A stretch of 41,340 bases of DNA, from NCBI GenBank assembly GCA_022841325.1, contig JALHRS010000053.1, forward strand, positions 1 through 41,340, written 5' to 3'. This stretch comes from Lysobacterales bacterium. GTDB taxonomy: Bacteria > Pseudomonadota > Gammaproteobacteria > Xanthomonadales > SZUA-5. This document shows, piece after piece, positions 29,578-40,602 of the stretch. Within the stretch, counting starts at the first letter, position 1, and every line of letters begins with the position of its first letter. The notes beneath the pieces were generated by a model. That model ran no database searches. It was not told the DNA's origin and saw nothing but the letters and a program-made list of their open reading frames with translations. Position numbers and translations under genes: made by a program.

Positions 29578-30345
29578 ATGAACATGCGCAAACGACTGGT
29601 CCTGGGTAACTGGAAGATGAACGGGTCGCGCCAGGACAGCCGTGACTGGGCCGGCGCAGCTGCCCGGATCGCTACCGACCACCCGCTGATCGACGTCGGC
29701 ATCATGCCGGCGACGGTGCACCTGCAGGAAGCCCAGCAGGCCAAAGGCAACTCGCCGCTGTGGCTGGGTGCGCAGAATCTTGCCGCCTACGACAACGGCG
29801 CCTACACCGGCGAAGTCTCGGCGCAGATGCTGCTGGAATTTGGCGTGCGTGCGGTGCTGTGCGGCCATTCGGAACGCCGACAATTGCTCGGCGACAATGA
29901 TTCGGTGGTCAAGGCCAAGCTGCAGCGGGCGCTTGCGGCCGGGCTCATCCCGGTACTGTGTCTGGGTGAAACCCTGGAGCAGCGCGAGAGCGGCGCCACC
30001 GAATCGGTGGTGCTCGGACAACTGGATTCAGCGCTCAGCCAGCTTCAGAGCAAAGAACTTGAGCGCATCGTGATCGCCTACGAGCCGGTTTGGGCCATAG
30101 GCACGGGGCTCACGGCCTCTCCGGCGCAGGCGCAGGCCGTGCACGCGCTGATCCGTAGCGCGATCGCGCAACGCGATGCTATCCTCGCCAGTCTTATTCG
30201 GATCCTGTACGGCGGTAGCGTCAAGGGGTCCAATGCTGCCGAACTGTTTGCCCAAGCCGATGTCGATGGCGGGCTGATTGGTGGAGCATCCTTGGTACCT
30301 TCGGAATTTGCCGCCATCTGCCGTGCAGCCAGCCAGGACGGTTGA
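29578..30345 (+). CDS. tpiA: Triosephosphate isomerase
   Basis: Glycolytic/gluconeogenic enzyme interconverting dihydroxyacetone phosphate and glyceraldehyde 3-phosphate. 255 residues, a TIM barrel with all catalytic motifs: GNWKMNGS (Lys), CGHSERRQLLGD (His), VIAYEPVWAIGTG (Glu) and the phosphate-gripping LYGGSVKGSNA. ATG 29578 has GGAGG five bases upstream. It leads directly to secG, nine bases after its stop, and then to tRNA-Leu and nuo; this order is conserved among related bacteria. Confidence 0.97.
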   Translation: MNMRKRLVLGNWKMNGSRQDSRDWAGAAARIATDHPLIDVGIMPATVHLQEAQQAKGNSPLWLGAQNLAAYDNGAYTGEVSAQMLLEFGVRAVLCGHSERRQLLGDNDSVVKAKLQRALAAGLIPVLCLGETLEQRESGATESVVLGQLDSALSQLQSKELERIVIAYEPVWAIGTGLTASPAQAQAVHALIRSAIAQRDAILASLIRILYGGSVKGSNAAELFAQADVDGGLIGGASLVPSEFAAICRAASQDG

Positions 30346-30354
30346 GTCACACCT

Positions 30355-30840
30355 ATGAAAATCGCTTTTATTGTGTTGTATCTGGTGGTCACGATCGCGA
30401 TGATCGCCTTCATCATGCTGCAGCGTGGTTCGGGTGCAGCGGCCGGTTCCGGCTTCGGCTCGGGCGCTTCAGGCACCGTCTTCGGCGCACGCGGTTCGGC
30501 CAACTTCCTGTCCAAGGCCACCAAGTGGCTGGCCGTGGCCTTCTTTGTCCTTGCTCTCGGCATGGGTGTTTACGAGGCTCGGGTCGGCATCACCAAGGAC
30601 CCGCAGGCTGATCTTGGCGTCATGGGCCAGCTGCCGGATACCAGCACGCCGCCGGCAGCGAGCGAAGTGCCAGTGATCGGTAACGATGGAGCGGCTCCGG
30701 CAGCGGCAACGGAAGTCCCGGCCGCACCGGTCGCCGCCAGCGAAGCGCCGAGCGAAGTACCTGCCGCGGCCGAGACTACCTCGCAAACAAGCGAAACCGC
30801 GGTAGAAAACGCAAGCAAGGAAGACGAAAAACCGCAATAA
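30355..30840 (+). CDS. secG: Preprotein translocase subunit SecG
   Basis: Inner-membrane SecYEG subunit assisting protein export. Two transmembrane segments: IAFIVLYLVVTIAMIAFIML (about 3-22) and WLAVAFFVLALGMGVYEA (about 58-75), joined by the Gly/Ser-rich cytoplasmic loop GSGAAAGSGFGSGASGTVFG that is typical of the family. 161 residues against about 110 in E. coli; the extra 70 are an Ala/Pro/Glu/Ser-rich, probably disordered, C-terminal tail rich in EVPAA-like motifs, on the periplasmic side if the usual topology holds. Follows tpiA by nine bases. Confidence 0.92.
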   Translation: MKIAFIVLYLVVTIAMIAFIMLQRGSGAAAGSGFGSGASGTVFGARGSANFLSKATKWLAVAFFVLALGMGVYEARVGITKDPQADLGVMGQLPDTSTPPAASEVPVIGNDGAAPAAATEVPAAPVAASEAPSEVPAAAETTSQTSETAVENASKEDEKPQ

Positions 30841-30854
30841 TGCAGAGCTTGATT

Positions 30855-30939
30855 GCCGACGTGGTGGAATTGGTAGACACGCTACTTTGAGGTGGTAGTG
30901 GGGCAACCCGTGACGGTTCGAGTCCGTCCGCCGGCACCA
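30855..30939 (+). tRNA. tRNA-Leu (anticodon GAG)
   Basis: 85 bases with genome-encoded CCA (30937-30939). D-stem GTG/CAC around AATTGGTAGA, anticodon stem CTACT/GGTAG with loop TTGAGGT (anticodon GAG at 30889-30891, reading CUC/CUU), class II variable arm GGG-GCAA-CCC, and T-arm GACGG-TTCGAGT-CCGTC. The acceptor stem GCCGACG/CGCCGGC pairs except A5 with C68. It lies 14 bases after secG and may be processed from a tpiA-secG-tRNA-nuo transcript. Confidence 0.95.
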
Positions 30940-30965
30940 TTTTTCTGCGCTATGCCAGCGCAACT

Positions 30966-30990
30966 GCAGCCCGGCCCCAAGCCGGGTTGC
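30966..30990 (+). other. Hairpin between tRNA-Leu and nuoA
   Basis: Ten-pair stem 30966-30975 with 30981-30990 (one G-T pair) around a five-base loop; the core is CCCGGC/GCCGGG. No U-run follows, so RNA processing or attenuation ahead of the nuo operon is more likely than termination. Confidence 0.5.
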
Positions 30991-31030
30991 GGCTTCAAGG
31001 GCTTCGACTTCAGCTGGGAGCGATTCAGGC

Positions 31031-31390
31031 ATGGATCTGCAGCAGTACCTCCCCATTGCCCTGTTTCTGGGCGTGGCTTCTGTCATCGGCATCGCGCTGC
31101 TGACTTTGGGATCGATACTCGGTCCACGTCGTCCGGACAGTGAAAAGCTCTCGCCTTATGAGTGCGGCTTCGAGGCCTTCGAAGACGCCCGCATGAAGTT
31201 CGACGTGCGCTACTACCTGGTGGCGATCCTCTTCATCATCTTCGATCTGGAAATCGCCTTCTTGTTCCCCTGGGCCACCGTGCTCGAGGAACTGGGCTGG
31301 CCGGCCATTGCCTCGATGAGCATATTCCTCGGCCTGCTGGTGGTCGGTTTCATCTATGAATGGAAGAAGGGAGCTCTCGAATGGGAGTAG
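31031..31390 (+). CDS. nuoA: NADH-quinone oxidoreductase subunit A
   Basis: Small membrane subunit of respiratory complex I near the quinone site. 119 residues, three transmembrane helices ([59 protein letters not shown]). The family loop [20 protein letters not shown] with its conserved Cys and the [12 protein letters not shown] acidic helix are present. First gene of the nuo operon, 91 bases after tRNA-Leu. Its 3' end overlaps nuoB by ten bases. Confidence 0.96.
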   Translation: MDLQQYLPIALFLGVASVIGIALLTLGSILGPRRPDSEKLSPYECGFEAFEDARMKFDVRYYLVAILFIIFDLEIAFLFPWATVLEELGWPAIASMSIFLGLLVVGFIYEWKKGALEWE

Positions 31391-31926
31391 TCAGCGACAT
31401 TTTCCACAACCCCACGCCGGTCGGCACGGTCGATGACATCCTTCGCCCGGAAGCCGACAACCCCCTGATCCAGCGCGGTTTTGCCGTCACTTCGGCGGAT
31501 GCACTGATCAACTGGGCGCGCACCGGCTCGATGTGGCCGATGACCTTCGGTCTGGCCTGCTGCGCGGTGGAAATGATGCACGCTGGCGCCGCCCGCCTGG
31601 ATCTCGACCGCTTCGGCGTGGTCTTCCGTCCGAGCCCGCGTCAGTCCGACGTGATGATCGTGGCCGGTACGCTGGTCAACAAGATGGCGCCGGCACTGCG
31701 CAAGGTCTACGACCAGATGCCCGAGCCCAAGTGGGTGATCTCGATGGGCTCCTGCGCCAACGGCGGCGGCTACTATCACTATTCCTATTCGGTGGTGCGC
31801 GGCTGCGACCGCGTGGTGCCGGTCGATATCTACGTCCCAGGCTGCCCGCCCACGGCGGAAGCACTGGTCTACGCAATCTTGCAGCTCCAGGCCAAGATTC
31901 GTCGCACCAACACCATCGCACGCTAA
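31381..31926 (+). CDS. nuoB: NADH-quinone oxidoreductase subunit B
   Basis: Peripheral-arm subunit holding the terminal [4Fe-4S] cluster N2, which passes electrons to quinone. 181 residues; ligands are C60 and C61 in [15 protein letters not shown]125 in [13 protein letters not shown] and C155 in [12 protein letters not shown]. The start chosen is ATG 31381 ([13 protein letters not shown]), inside the last codons of nuoA; the upstream in-frame ATG at 31360 would add seven residues from nuoA sequence. Confidence 0.97.
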   Translation: MGVVSDIFHNPTPVGTVDDILRPEADNPLIQRGFAVTSADALINWARTGSMWPMTFGLACCAVEMMHAGAARLDLDRFGVVFRPSPRQSDVMIVAGTLVNKMAPALRKVYDQMPEPKWVISMGSCANGGGYYHYSYSVVRGCDRVVPVDIYVPGCPPTAEALVYAILQLQAKIRRTNTIAR

Positions 31927-31930
31927 GCGC

Positions 31931-32653
31931 ATGACTGACGCTCCCACCTCCCTGCTGGAACAGATTCAGGCCCGATTTGGCGACGCCATCCTCAGCGCCC
32001 GCGAGGCCCTGGGGCAGTACACCATCGAGATCGCTCTCGACCGGGTGCTGGAGGTCTGCAAAGCCCTGCGCGACGAGAAAGCATTCAAGTTCCAGCAACT
32101 GATCGATCTCTGCGGCGTTGACTACCTGTCCTACGGCCAGGACGAATGGGAGACCGAATCGGTCACCGATCAGGGCTTCAGTCGCGGCGTGCTCGGTGAA
32201 GGTCCGGGGCGCTTCGCCTGGGACAATCGCCCGCGGCCGGAGGGCATTCCCAATCGCTTCGCGGCGGTCGTCCAGTTGCTTTCGATCGAGAACAACATGC
32301 GGCTGCGGGTGCGTTACTTCGCCCCCGACGACGGCTTGCCGGTGGTGCCTTCGGTGACCGAGCTCTGGGGCTCGGCCAACTGGTTCGAACGCGAAGCCTT
32401 CGACCTCTTCGGCATCGTCTTCGAAGGCCATCCGGATCTGCGTCGCATCCTCACCGACTACGGCTTCATCGGCCACCCCTTCCGCAAGGACTTCCCGCTG
32501 ATCGGCAATGTCGAGGTCCGCTACGACCCGGACAAGGGCCGCGTGGTCTACGAGCCGGTATCGATCGAGCCCAGAGTCGGAGTGCCGCGTGTGGTGCGTG
32601 AGGATTCGCGCTATCTGCAGGCACAGAACGAAGCTGCACAGAAGGCAAACTGA
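31931..32653 (+). CDS. nuoC: NADH-quinone oxidoreductase subunit C
   Basis: Hydrophilic 30-kDa-type subunit of the complex I connecting module. 240 residues. The family signature [20 protein letters not shown], followed by [20 protein letters not shown] and HPFRKDFPL, is complete. Separate from nuoD here, unlike the nuoCD fusion of enterobacteria. Four bases separate it from nuoB and four from nuoD. Confidence 0.96.
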   Translation: MTDAPTSLLEQIQARFGDAILSAREALGQYTIEIALDRVLEVCKALRDEKAFKFQQLIDLCGVDYLSYGQDEWETESVTDQGFSRGVLGEGPGRFAWDNRPRPEGIPNRFAAVVQLLSIENNMRLRVRYFAPDDGLPVVPSVTELWGSANWFEREAFDLFGIVFEGHPDLRRILTDYGFIGHPFRKDFPLIGNVEVRYDPDKGRVVYEPVSIEPRVGVPRVVREDSRYLQAQNEAAQKAN

Positions 32654-32657
32654 AGCC

Positions 32658-33911
32658 ATGGCCGAGATTCGCAACTACACCATGAACTTCGGGCCGCAGC
32701 ATCCGGCCGCGCACGGCGTGCTGCGCCTGGTGCTGGAACTCGACGGCGAGAGCGTCGTCCGCGCCGATCCGCATGTGGGACTGCTCCACCGCGGCACCGA
32801 GAAACTGGCCGAGTCCAAGCCCTACAACCAGTCGATCGGCTACATGGATCGGCTCGATTACATGTCGATGATGTGCAACGAGCATGCCTATGTGCGTGCC
32901 ATCGAGCGCCTGCTGGGCATCGAGCCACCGTTGCGCGCAGAGTACATCCGCACCCTGTTCGACGAGGTCACACGCCTGCTCAACCACCTGTTGTGGCTGG
33001 GCTCGAATGCGCTCGATCTCGGCGCCATGACGGTTTTCCTGTACGCCTTCCGCGAGCGTGAGGAGCTGATGGACTGCTACGAAGCGGTCTCTGGCGCCCG
33101 CATGCATGCAGCCTACTACCGGCCGGGTGGCGTGTACCGCGACCTGCCCGAGCGCATGCCGCAGTACCAGGAAAGTGCCTGGACCAAGGGCGCCGACCTC
33201 AAGCGTCGCAATGAATGGCGCCAGGGCAGCATGCTCGACTACTTCGATGCCTTCTGTGTCGACTTCCTCAAGCGTATCGACGAGTACGAAACCCTGCTCA
33301 CCGACAACCGTATCTGGAAGCAGCGCACGGTCAACATCGGCGTGATTCCGCCGGAGATGGCGCTGCGCATGGGCATGAGCGGGCCGATGCTGCGCGGGTC
33401 GGGCATCGCCTGGGATCTGCGCAAGAAGCAGCCCTACGCCGCCTACGATCGGGTCGACTTCGACGTGCCGGTCGGCGTCAACGGCGACTGCTACGACCGC
33501 TACGTGATTCGCGTGGAAGAGATGCGCCAGTCGACCCGGATCATGCAGCAGTGCGTGAAATGGCTGCGCGAGAACCCTGGCGATGTCATGGTGCGCAATT
33601 ACAAGGTGGCGCCACCTTCACGTGTCGAGATGAAAGACGACATGGAAGCGCTGATCCACCACTTCAAGCTGTTCACCGAAGGCTATTCGGTGCCCGCCGG
33701 CGAGGTTTATTGCGCCGTCGAAGCGCCGAAAGGCGAGTTCGGCGCCTACATCATTGCCGACGGCGCCAACAAACCGTTCAGGGTCAAGTTGCGCGCGCCC
33801 GGTTTCGTGCATCTTTCGTCCATGGACGAAATCGTGCGTGGACACATGTTGCCCGACGTGGTTGCCGTGATCGGCACCATGGACATCGTTTTTGGAGAGA
33901 TCGACCGATGA
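32658..33911 (+). CDS. nuoD: NADH-quinone oxidoreductase subunit D
   Basis: 49-kDa-type subunit forming the quinone pocket with NuoB. 417 residues from ATG 32658. Motifs: [20 protein letters not shown] (quinone-site His), [29 protein letters not shown], and C-terminal [20 protein letters not shown], with [20 protein letters not shown] and the [18 protein letters not shown] end. The TGA overlaps the nuoE ATG (ATGA). Confidence 0.97.
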   Translation: MAEIRNYTMNFGPQHPAAHGVLRLVLELDGESVVRADPHVGLLHRGTEKLAESKPYNQSIGYMDRLDYMSMMCNEHAYVRAIERLLGIEPPLRAEYIRTLFDEVTRLLNHLLWLGSNALDLGAMTVFLYAFREREELMDCYEAVSGARMHAAYYRPGGVYRDLPERMPQYQESAWTKGADLKRRNEWRQGSMLDYFDAFCVDFLKRIDEYETLLTDNRIWKQRTVNIGVIPPEMALRMGMSGPMLRGSGIAWDLRKKQPYAAYDRVDFDVPVGVNGDCYDRYVIRVEEMRQSTRIMQQCVKWLRENPGDVMVRNYKVAPPSRVEMKDDMEALIHHFKLFTEGYSVPAGEVYCAVEAPKGEFGAYIIADGANKPFRVKLRAPGFVHLSSMDEIVRGHMLPDVVAVIGTMDIVFGEIDR

Positions 33912-34435
33912 AGGCCCGCCATCTGCAAGCGGTACCGCGGGCGGTAGACCCGACCGAAGTGCTCAGCGAGGACAGCCGCGCCCAGCTCGATCTGTGGCTG
34001 GCCAAGTATCCTGCCGACCGCCGCCGCAGCGCCGTGCTGGCGGGATTGCGCATTGCCCAGAATCAGAACGAAGGCCATCTCAACGAGGACCTGATCGCCG
34101 CCGTGGCGGCCTATCTCGGCATACCGACCACCCAGGCCTACGAAGTGGCGACCTTCTATTCGCTGTTTCACGTCGGTCCGTGCGGACGCCACAAGGTCTC
34201 GATCTGCACCAACATTTCCTGCTGGCTCAACGGTGCTGACGAACTCGTCAGCCATGTCGAGAAGAAACTCGGCATCAGCACCGGCGACAGCACCCCCGAC
34301 GGGCGAATCCACCTCATCGAAGAAGAAGAATGTCTGGCCGCCTGCGTGCGCGCACCGATGATGTGGGTCGATGGCGAGTTCCATGAACACCTGACCCCCG
34401 AGAAAGTCGATCTCATTCTGGATGCCTTGAAGTGA
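33908..34435 (+). CDS. nuoE: NADH-quinone oxidoreductase subunit E
   Basis: 24-kDa-type thioredoxin-like subunit of the NADH-oxidising module carrying the [2Fe-2S] cluster N1a. 175 residues. Cluster ligands C100 and C105 ([12 protein letters not shown]) and C142 and C146 ([12 protein letters not shown]) are all present. The start is ATG 33908 in the ATGA overlap with nuoD; the open frame extends far upstream but only across nuoD. Its TGA overlaps the GTG start of nuoF. Confidence 0.96.
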   Translation: MKARHLQAVPRAVDPTEVLSEDSRAQLDLWLAKYPADRRRSAVLAGLRIAQNQNEGHLNEDLIAAVAAYLGIPTTQAYEVATFYSLFHVGPCGRHKVSICTNISCWLNGADELVSHVEKKLGISTGDSTPDGRIHLIEEEECLAACVRAPMMWVDGEFHEHLTPEKVDLILDALK

Positions 34436-35766
34436 CGCCGATGGAGCCGATGAATCCACTAGGCCTCGTGCCGCAGGCCCACAACGTCTGTTTCACGACG
34501 CTGCATTTCGATCAGCCCTGGAGCTATGACGCCTATCTGAAATCCGGCGGCTATCAGGCGCTGCGCAAGATCCTGAGCGAGGGCTGGACCCGCGAGCAGG
34601 TGATCGACACGGTCAAGGCCTCGGCCCTGCGCGGCCGTGGCGGCGCCGGCTTTCCGACCGGACTGAAATGGAGCTTCATGCCGCGCAATGCGCCCGGCAC
34701 CAAGTACATCCTGTGCAATTCGGACGAATCCGAACCCGGCACCTGTCATGACCGCGACATCCTGCGCTTCAATCCGCATGCGGTGATCGAGGGCATGATC
34801 ATCGGTGGCTGGGCGATGGGCGCCACCGCCGGCTACAACTACATGCGCGGCGAGTTCCAGAACGAGCCCTTCCAGCGCTTCGATGCGGCCGTGCGCGAGG
34901 CCTACGAACACGGCTGGCTGGGCAAGAACATCCTCGGCAGCGGCTTCGACTACGACCTCTACGCCTCGCTCGGTGCCGGCGCCTACATCTGCGGCGAAGA
35001 GACCGCATTGATGGAGTCTCTGGAAGGCAAGAAGGGTCAACCCCGTTTCAAACCGCCCTTCCCTGCCAACTTCGGCCTGTACGGCAAGCCGACCACGATC
35101 AACAACACCGAGACCTTTGCCTCGGTGCCGGCGATCATCCGCAATGGCGCCGAGTGGTTCCTGAACATCGGCAAGCCCAACAACGGTGGACCCAAGATCT
35201 TCTCGGTGTCCGGCCATGTGCAGAAGCCCGGCAACTACGAGGTTCCGCTCGGCACGCCCTTCCGCGATCTGCTCGAGATGGCCGGCGGACTGCGGCCAGG
35301 TCGCAAGCTCAAGGGTGTGATTCCGGGCGGCTCATCGATGCCGGTGCTGCCCGGCCCGGTGATGATGGATATCACCATGGACTTCGACAGCCTGCAGAAG
35401 GCCGGTTCCGGCCTCGGCTCCGGCGCGGTGATCGTCATGGACGACAGCACCTGTATGGTGCGAGCCCTCACGCGGATTGCGCGCTTTTACTATCACGAGT
35501 CCTGCGGCCAGTGCACACCCTGCCGCGAAGGCACCGGCTGGATGTATCGCGTACTCAAGCGCATCAGCGAGGGCCAGGGCTCCATCGAGGATTTGCATTT
35601 GCTGAAGAGTGCCGCCGGACAGATCGAGGGACACACCATCTGTGCTTTCGGCGAAGCGGCAGCCTGGCCGGTACAGGGCATGCTCAAGCAGTTCTGGCCT
35701 GAATTCGAGTATTACGTGACGCACAAACGATCGATCGTTGACGATGGCATGAGGAATGCGGCATGA
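34432..35766 (+). CDS. nuoF: NADH-quinone oxidoreductase subunit F
   Basis: 51-kDa-type subunit that binds NADH and FMN and carries [4Fe-4S] cluster N3. 444 residues. [20 protein letters not shown] (67 on, NADH), [17 protein letters not shown] and [20 protein letters not shown] (FMN site), and cluster ligands C358, C361, C364 in [16 protein letters not shown] plus C404 in [10 protein letters not shown]. The start is GTG 34432 within a GTGA overlap; ATG 34441 is an alternative three codons later. Its TGA overlaps the nuoG ATG. Confidence 0.96.
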   Translation: MTPMEPMNPLGLVPQAHNVCFTTLHFDQPWSYDAYLKSGGYQALRKILSEGWTREQVIDTVKASALRGRGGAGFPTGLKWSFMPRNAPGTKYILCNSDESEPGTCHDRDILRFNPHAVIEGMIIGGWAMGATAGYNYMRGEFQNEPFQRFDAAVREAYEHGWLGKNILGSGFDYDLYASLGAGAYICGEETALMESLEGKKGQPRFKPPFPANFGLYGKPTTINNTETFASVPAIIRNGAEWFLNIGKPNNGGPKIFSVSGHVQKPGNYEVPLGTPFRDLLEMAGGLRPGRKLKGVIPGGSSMPVLPGPVMMDITMDFDSLQKAGSGLGSGAVIVMDDSTCMVRALTRIARFYYHESCGQCTPCREGTGWMYRVLKRISEGQGSIEDLHLLKSAAGQIEGHTICAFGEAAAWPVQGMLKQFWPEFEYYVTHKRSIVDDGMRNAA

Positions 35767-38159
35767 GCGCGGTGCCTACCGGGCAACAGGCCCCTGATCT
35801 CGTCAATATCGAAATTGACGGCAAGCCGATGCAGGCACCCAAGGGCGCCATGATCATCCAGGCTGCCGACAAGGCCGGCATCCAGATTCCGCGCTTCTGC
35901 TATCACGAGAAGCTGGCGATCGCGGCCAATTGCCGCATGTGCCTGGTCGATGTCGAAAAAGCCCCCAAGCCGATGCCGGCCTGTGCCACGCCGGTCATGG
36001 AGGGCATGAAGGTCTACACCCGCAGCAAGCGGGCGCTGGACTCGCAGCGCAACGTCATGGAATTCCTGCTGGTCAACCATCCGCTGGACTGCCCGATCTG
36101 CGATCAGGGCGGCGAATGCGAACTGCAGGACGTGGCCATGGGCTACGGCCGCTCGGTGTCGCGTTTCAGCGAGCGCAAGCGCGTGGTTCCGGACGAGAAT
36201 CTCGGCCCGCTGGTGGCCACCGACATGACCCGCTGCATCCATTGCACCCGCTGCGTGCGCTTCATGGATGACATCGCCGGCACCACCGAGCTCGGCGGCA
36301 TGTTCCGCGGCGAGCACACCGAGATCGGCACCTACATTGGCCGCTCGCTGCGCTCGGAACTGTCCGGCAACATCATCGATCTGTGCCCGGTGGGCGCCCT
36401 CACCAACAAGGTCTTCCGTTTCCGCGCCCGTCCGTGGGAACTGATCGCCCGCGAGGGCATCGGTTATCACGATGCGCTGGGCTCGAATCTCTATCTGCAT
36501 CTGCGGCGTGGCGAAGTGATGCGCACGGTGCCGCGCGACAATGACGCCATCAACGAGAACTGGCTGTCGGATCGTGACCGCTACAGCCATCAGGGTCTGC
36601 AGCACGCCGATCGCCTGACCACGCCGCGGGTCAAGCGCGACGGCGTCTGGGTGGATGTGTCCTGGGAGGAAGGCATCAAGGCTGCTGCCGCAGGCCTGGC
36701 TGGCGCGATCTCGCGCAACAGCGCCGAGCAGTTGGCGGCACTGATCAGCCCCAGTTTCAGCGCCGAAGAGCTGTACCTGGCGCAGGCCCTGGTCCGCGGC
36801 CTCGGCTCAGCCAACATCGATCATCGCTTGCAGCAACTGGACTTCAGCGACGACGCCGCCAGGCCCGCAGCACCCGGCTTCGGTGCGCCCCTGGCGGGCT
36901 ACAGTCAGCTGGGAGCACTGCTGCTGGTCGGCGCCAACCCGCGCCATGAAGCGCCATTGCTCGGCCACCGGATCCGCCATGCCTGGCAGCGCGGCGCCCA
37001 GGTGCACGCCATCAATCCGCTGGCTTTCGATCACCACTTCGGCATCGACCAGCATCTGGTCGGAGATCCGGCCCAGCAAGTCGCCGATCTGGCGGCGGTC
37101 GCGCAGGCCCTGGCCGAGTTGCGCGGCATCGCCACTGGCGAGGAACTGCGCGACTGGGCCTCACGCTCCAGCCACAAGGATGCGGCCACTGCCATTGCCC
37201 GCAGTCTCAATGACAAGACTGACAGCCGCGTGCTGCTCGGCGATCAGGCCGTGCGTCATCCGGCCGCTTCGCTGCTGCGGCGCTTTGCCCGTTATATCGC
37301 CGAACACAGCTCCAGCAGCTACGACGAAATGCCGGCCGGTGCCAACGCCATGGCCGCCTGGCGGGTGGGTTGCGTGCCCCATCGCGGTCCCGGTGGCAGC
37401 GCGTCCGCCATTGGCCGCTCGGCCCTGGACGTGGTGCGCGCACCACGCCGGATCTATCTGGTCTACGGCGCTGAACCGGCCGAAGATTTTGCCCAACCGG
37501 CAGCCACCGTGGAGGCGCTGAAGTCGGCCGAATTCGTTCTGGCCTTCGCCGCATTCTCGAGCCCGGCGCTTGAAGCGAACGCCGATGTGCTGCTGCCCAT
37601 CGGCCTGCCGCCGGAAACCGAAGGCAGTTACGTCAATGTCGATGGCACCGTTCAAGGGCTGTCGGCTGCGGCCAAGCTGGCGGGCGAGGCCCGCGCCGGA
37701 TGGCGGGTGCTGCGCGCACTCGGCGAGGCCATGCACGTCCCCGGCTTCGACGCCATCGACTTCGCCGCCGTGCAGGCCAAGGTGCGGCCGCTGCTGAGCG
37801 AAGCCCCGTTCGAGCCCGGCATTGCCCAGCTCTCGCCTGCCCCGGTGGCCATGGGCGAGGGTCTGATCGTGCAGCGCTACACGCCGATCTACCGCGTCGA
37901 TGCCGTGGTCCGTCGCTCAGCTGCTCTGCAAGCCACGGTGCTGGCCGGCGACGACAGTCTGGCGCTGCATCCGGAAGACGCCCTGGCGCTGGGGATAGGT
38001 CAGTCCAGCCAGATCGCGATCGGCGGCCAGCGCTATGCCTGCCACGCCAGTGCCGAGGTGCCGCGCGGCGTCTGCCGCGTGCCCTCCGGCTATGCCTCCA
38101 CCGCCGCGCTACCGGCATCGGGCCAGCGCATTCAGATCGAGCAGGTGAGTCATGGATGA
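35763..38159 (+). CDS. nuoG: NADH-quinone oxidoreductase subunit G
   Basis: 75-kDa-type electron-wire subunit. 798 residues. N1b [2Fe-2S] ligands C46, C57, C60, C74; N5 ligands H106, C110, C113, C119 ([18 protein letters not shown]); N4 ligands C158, C161, C164 and C208 ([11 protein letters not shown]). No cysteine set for an extra N7 cluster follows, so that cluster is absent. The C-terminal 560 residues are the degenerate molybdopterin-oxidoreductase-like domain, Ala-rich and less conserved. ATGA overlap with nuoF; its end overlaps nuoH by eight bases. Confidence 0.96.
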   Translation: MSAVPTGQQAPDLVNIEIDGKPMQAPKGAMIIQAADKAGIQIPRFCYHEKLAIAANCRMCLVDVEKAPKPMPACATPVMEGMKVYTRSKRALDSQRNVMEFLLVNHPLDCPICDQGGECELQDVAMGYGRSVSRFSERKRVVPDENLGPLVATDMTRCIHCTRCVRFMDDIAGTTELGGMFRGEHTEIGTYIGRSLRSELSGNIIDLCPVGALTNKVFRFRARPWELIAREGIGYHDALGSNLYLHLRRGEVMRTVPRDNDAINENWLSDRDRYSHQGLQHADRLTTPRVKRDGVWVDVSWEEGIKAAAAGLAGAISRNSAEQLAALISPSFSAEELYLAQALVRGLGSANIDHRLQQLDFSDDAARPAAPGFGAPLAGYSQLGALLLVGANPRHEAPLLGHRIRHAWQRGAQVHAINPLAFDHHFGIDQHLVGDPAQQVADLAAVAQALAELRGIATGEELRDWASRSSHKDAATAIARSLNDKTDSRVLLGDQAVRHPAASLLRRFARYIAEHSSSSYDEMPAGANAMAAWRVGCVPHRGPGGSASAIGRSALDVVRAPRRIYLVYGAEPAEDFAQPAATVEALKSAEFVLAFAAFSSPALEANADVLLPIGLPPETEGSYVNVDGTVQGLSAAAKLAGEARAGWRVLRALGEAMHVPGFDAIDFAAVQAKVRPLLSEAPFEPGIAQLSPAPVAMGEGLIVQRYTPIYRVDAVVRRSAALQATVLAGDDSLALHPEDALALGIGQSSQIAIGGQRYACHASAEVPRGVCRVPSGYASTAALPASGQRIQIEQVSHG

Positions 38160-39171
38160 TCTGTTGCTGGTCCTGTGGGTGCTGTTCAAGATCCTGCTGA
38201 TCAGCGTTCCGCTGATTGTCGGCGTCGCCTTCTACACGCTGGCCGAGCGCAAGGTCATCGGTTTCATGCAGGTCCGTCTGGGCCCGACCGAGATTGGTCC
38301 CTTTGCCCTGCTGCAGCCCTTTGCCGACACCACCAAGATGTTGTTCAAGGAGCTGGTGGTTCCAACCAATGCCGATCGCACGCTGTACATCATCGCGCCC
38401 CTGCTGACGCTGGCACCGGCCTTCGCTGCCTGGGCTGTGGTCTCCTTTGATGAAGGTGTGGCGCTGTCGCAGATCGACGCCGGTCTGCTGTATCTGCTGG
38501 CGATGACCTCGCTCGGCGTCTATGGCGTCATCCTCGCCGGCTGGGCGTCGAACTCCAAGTACGCCTTCCTCGGTGCCATGCGTTCGGCGGCGCAGATCGT
38601 GTCCTACGAAATCGCGATGGGCTTCGCGCTGGTCGGCGTCATCGTGGCCTCGGGCAGCCTCAACATCGAGAAGATCGTGCTCGCCCAGCAGGGTAATGCC
38701 GGCCTGTTCGAATGGTTCTGGCTGCCGCTGCTGCCGCTGTTCATCATCTACGTCATCTCGGGCGTCGCCGAAACCAATCGCGCGCCCTTCGACGTCGCCG
38801 AAGGCGAGTCGGAAATCGTCGCCGGCTTCCATGTCGAATACTCGGGCGCGGCCTTCGCCGTGTTCTTCCTGGCCGAATACGCCAACATGATCCTGATCAG
38901 CTTCCTGGCGGCGATCATGTTCCTGGGCGGCTGGCTGTCGCCACTGCAGGGCTGGGTGGGCGGCCCGCTGGGCGCTCCCAGCTTCATCTGGCTGTTCGGC
39001 AAAGCCTTCTTCTTCATGTTCTGCTATCTGTGGTTCCGCGCCACCTTCCCGCGTTATCGCTATGACCAGATCATGCGTCTGGGCTGGAAGGTATTCATTC
39101 CGATCACCATCGTCTGGATCGTGGTGATCGCGATCCTGATCGTGACCAAGATGGTCGAACGCGGCGTCTGA
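38152..39171 (+). CDS. nuoH: NADH-quinone oxidoreductase subunit H
   Basis: Membrane subunit joining the peripheral arm to the proton-pumping arm and forming part of the quinone tunnel. 339 residues with about eight transmembrane helices. Signatures: [20 protein letters not shown] near the N-terminus, [20 protein letters not shown], and the acidic quinone-chamber loop [20 protein letters not shown] followed by HVEYSG. ATG 38152 overlaps the end of nuoG. Confidence 0.97.
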   Translation: MDDLLLVLWVLFKILLISVPLIVGVAFYTLAERKVIGFMQVRLGPTEIGPFALLQPFADTTKMLFKELVVPTNADRTLYIIAPLLTLAPAFAAWAVVSFDEGVALSQIDAGLLYLLAMTSLGVYGVILAGWASNSKYAFLGAMRSAAQIVSYEIAMGFALVGVIVASGSLNIEKIVLAQQGNAGLFEWFWLPLLPLFIIYVISGVAETNRAPFDVAEGESEIVAGFHVEYSGAAFAVFFLAEYANMILISFLAAIMFLGGWLSPLQGWVGGPLGAPSFIWLFGKAFFFMFCYLWFRATFPRYRYDQIMRLGWKVFIPITIVWIVVIAILIVTKMVERGV

Positions 39172-39185
39172 CCGGAGAAAGCACG

Positions 39186-39674
39186 ATGGGCGCAATTACG
39201 CACTATTTCAAGAGTCTGATGCTGAAGGAGTTGCTGGTCGGACTTTCACTGACCGGTCGCTACTTCTTCCGCTCCAAGTACACGCTGCGATACCCGGACG
39301 AGAAGTTTCCGAAGTCCAACCGCTTTCGTGGACTGCATGCGTTGCGCCGCTACCCGAACGGCGAAGAACGCTGTATTGCCTGCAAGCTGTGCGAGGCCGT
39401 GTGTCCGGCGCTGGCGATCACCATCGATTCCGAGCAGCGCGCGGACGGCACCCGCCGCACCACGCGCTACGACATCGATCTGTTCAAGTGCATCTTTTGC
39501 GGATTCTGCGAGGAGTCCTGTCCGGTCGACTCGATCGTCGAGACCCACATCCTCGAATACCATTTTGAAACCCGCGGCGAGAACGTCGTGAACAAGCAGC
39601 AGTTGCTCGCCATCGGTGATCGCTTCGAGAAAGAGATTGCCGAGGCCCGGGCACTGGATGCTCCCTACCGCTGA
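39186..39674 (+). CDS. nuoI: NADH-quinone oxidoreductase subunit I
   Basis: Ferredoxin-like subunit with two [4Fe-4S] clusters, N6a and N6b, between NuoG and NuoB. 162 residues. Ligand sets C63, C66, C69, C73 ([17 protein letters not shown]) and C102, C105, C108, C112 ([17 protein letters not shown]) are intact. GGAGA precedes the ATG. Fourteen bases after nuoH and ten before nuoJ. Confidence 0.97.
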   Translation: MGAITHYFKSLMLKELLVGLSLTGRYFFRSKYTLRYPDEKFPKSNRFRGLHALRRYPNGEERCIACKLCEAVCPALAITIDSEQRADGTRRTTRYDIDLFKCIFCGFCEESCPVDSIVETHILEYHFETRGENVVNKQQLLAIGDRFEKEIAEARALDAPYR

Positions 39675-39684
39675 AGACGCCCTC

Positions 39685-40299
39685 ATGAGCATCGAGCTGA
39701 TCCTGTTTTTTGCGCTCTCCACCCTGCTGGTGCTGGCTGCCGGTGCGGTGATTACCGTGCGCAACCCGGTCCACGCGGTGATGTGTCTGGTGTTGACCTT
39801 CTTCACCAGCGCGATGCTGTGGATCCTGCTGCGCGCGGAATTCCTCGGCATCACCCTGATCCTGGTCTACGTCGGCGCGGTGATGGTGCTGTTCCTGTTC
39901 GTGGTGATGATGCTGGACATCAACATCACGCCGCTGCGCGAAGGCTTCACGCGTTATCTGCCGGTGGGTCTGCTGGTGGCCGCCATCATGGCCGCGCAGA
40001 TGATCGCCGTACTGGGCACGCGCCACTTCGGTCTGGACAAGTTCGCGTCACCGGCGGCCATTGTCGAAGGCAGCAACACCGAAGCGCTGGGCCGACTGCT
40101 GTACACCGAGTACGTCTACCCCTTCGAGATCGCCGCAGTCATTCTGCTGGTGGCCATCGTTGCCGCGATTGCGCTGACGCACCGTCGACGCGAAGGCTTG
40201 AAGACGCAGGATCCGGGCCGGCAGGGCATGGTCACCAAGGCCGATCGTCTGCGCATCGTCAAGATGGCCAGTGAGTCCAGGGAGGGACACGGCGGATGA
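39685..40299 (+). CDS. nuoJ: NADH-quinone oxidoreductase subunit J
   Basis: Membrane subunit next to NuoK and NuoA. 204 residues from ATG 39685 ([20 protein letters not shown]), with five hydrophobic helices; the family block [20 protein letters not shown] followed by [12 protein letters not shown] holds the pi-bulge helix. The C-terminal 30 residues are basic and soluble. Earlier in-frame starts lie inside nuoI and are rejected. TGA overlaps the nuoK ATG (ATGA). Confidence 0.95.
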   Translation: MSIELILFFALSTLLVLAAGAVITVRNPVHAVMCLVLTFFTSAMLWILLRAEFLGITLILVYVGAVMVLFLFVVMMLDINITPLREGFTRYLPVGLLVAAIMAAQMIAVLGTRHFGLDKFASPAAIVEGSNTEALGRLLYTEYVYPFEIAAVILLVAIVAAIALTHRRREGLKTQDPGRQGMVTKADRLRIVKMASESREGHGG

Positions 40300-40601
40300 T
40301 TCCATTATCGTACTGGCTGATTCTGGCGGCGATCCTGTTCTGTATCAGCGTCGCCGGCATCTTCATAAACCGCAAGAACATCATCGTGCTGTTGATGGCG
40401 ATCGAGTTGATGCTGCTCAGCGTCAACATGAACTTCATTGCTTTCTCGCGCTATCTGGACGACATGGCAGGACAGGTCTTCGTGTTCTTCATCCTGACCG
40501 TGGCTGCTGCCGAGGCCGCCATCGGCCTGGCGATTCTGGTGGTCGTGTTCCGTAACCGGCGCACGATCAACGTCGGCGAACTCGATCAGATGCGGGGCTG
40601 A
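40296..40601 (+). CDS. nuoK: NADH-quinone oxidoreductase subunit K
   Basis: Small antiporter-like membrane subunit with three transmembrane helices. 101 residues. Buried glutamates needed for proton transfer are visible in [19 protein letters not shown] and [24 protein letters not shown] overlap with nuoJ; nuoL starts one base after its stop. Confidence 0.96.
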   Translation: MIPLSYWLILAAILFCISVAGIFINRKNIIVLLMAIELMLLSVNMNFIAFSRYLDDMAGQVFVFFILTVAAAEAAIGLAILVVVFRNRRTINVGELDQMRG

Positions 40602-40602
40602 G

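Noticed and set aside
30940..30990. Rho-independent terminator after tRNA-Leu
   Set aside because: A hairpin exists but no U-run follows it, and TTTTT directly after the tRNA precedes the hairpin instead of following it; nuoA is close downstream.
33215..33907. N-terminal extension of nuoE across nuoD
   Set aside because: NuoE family proteins begin near ATG 33908; the upstream part is nuoD in another frame.
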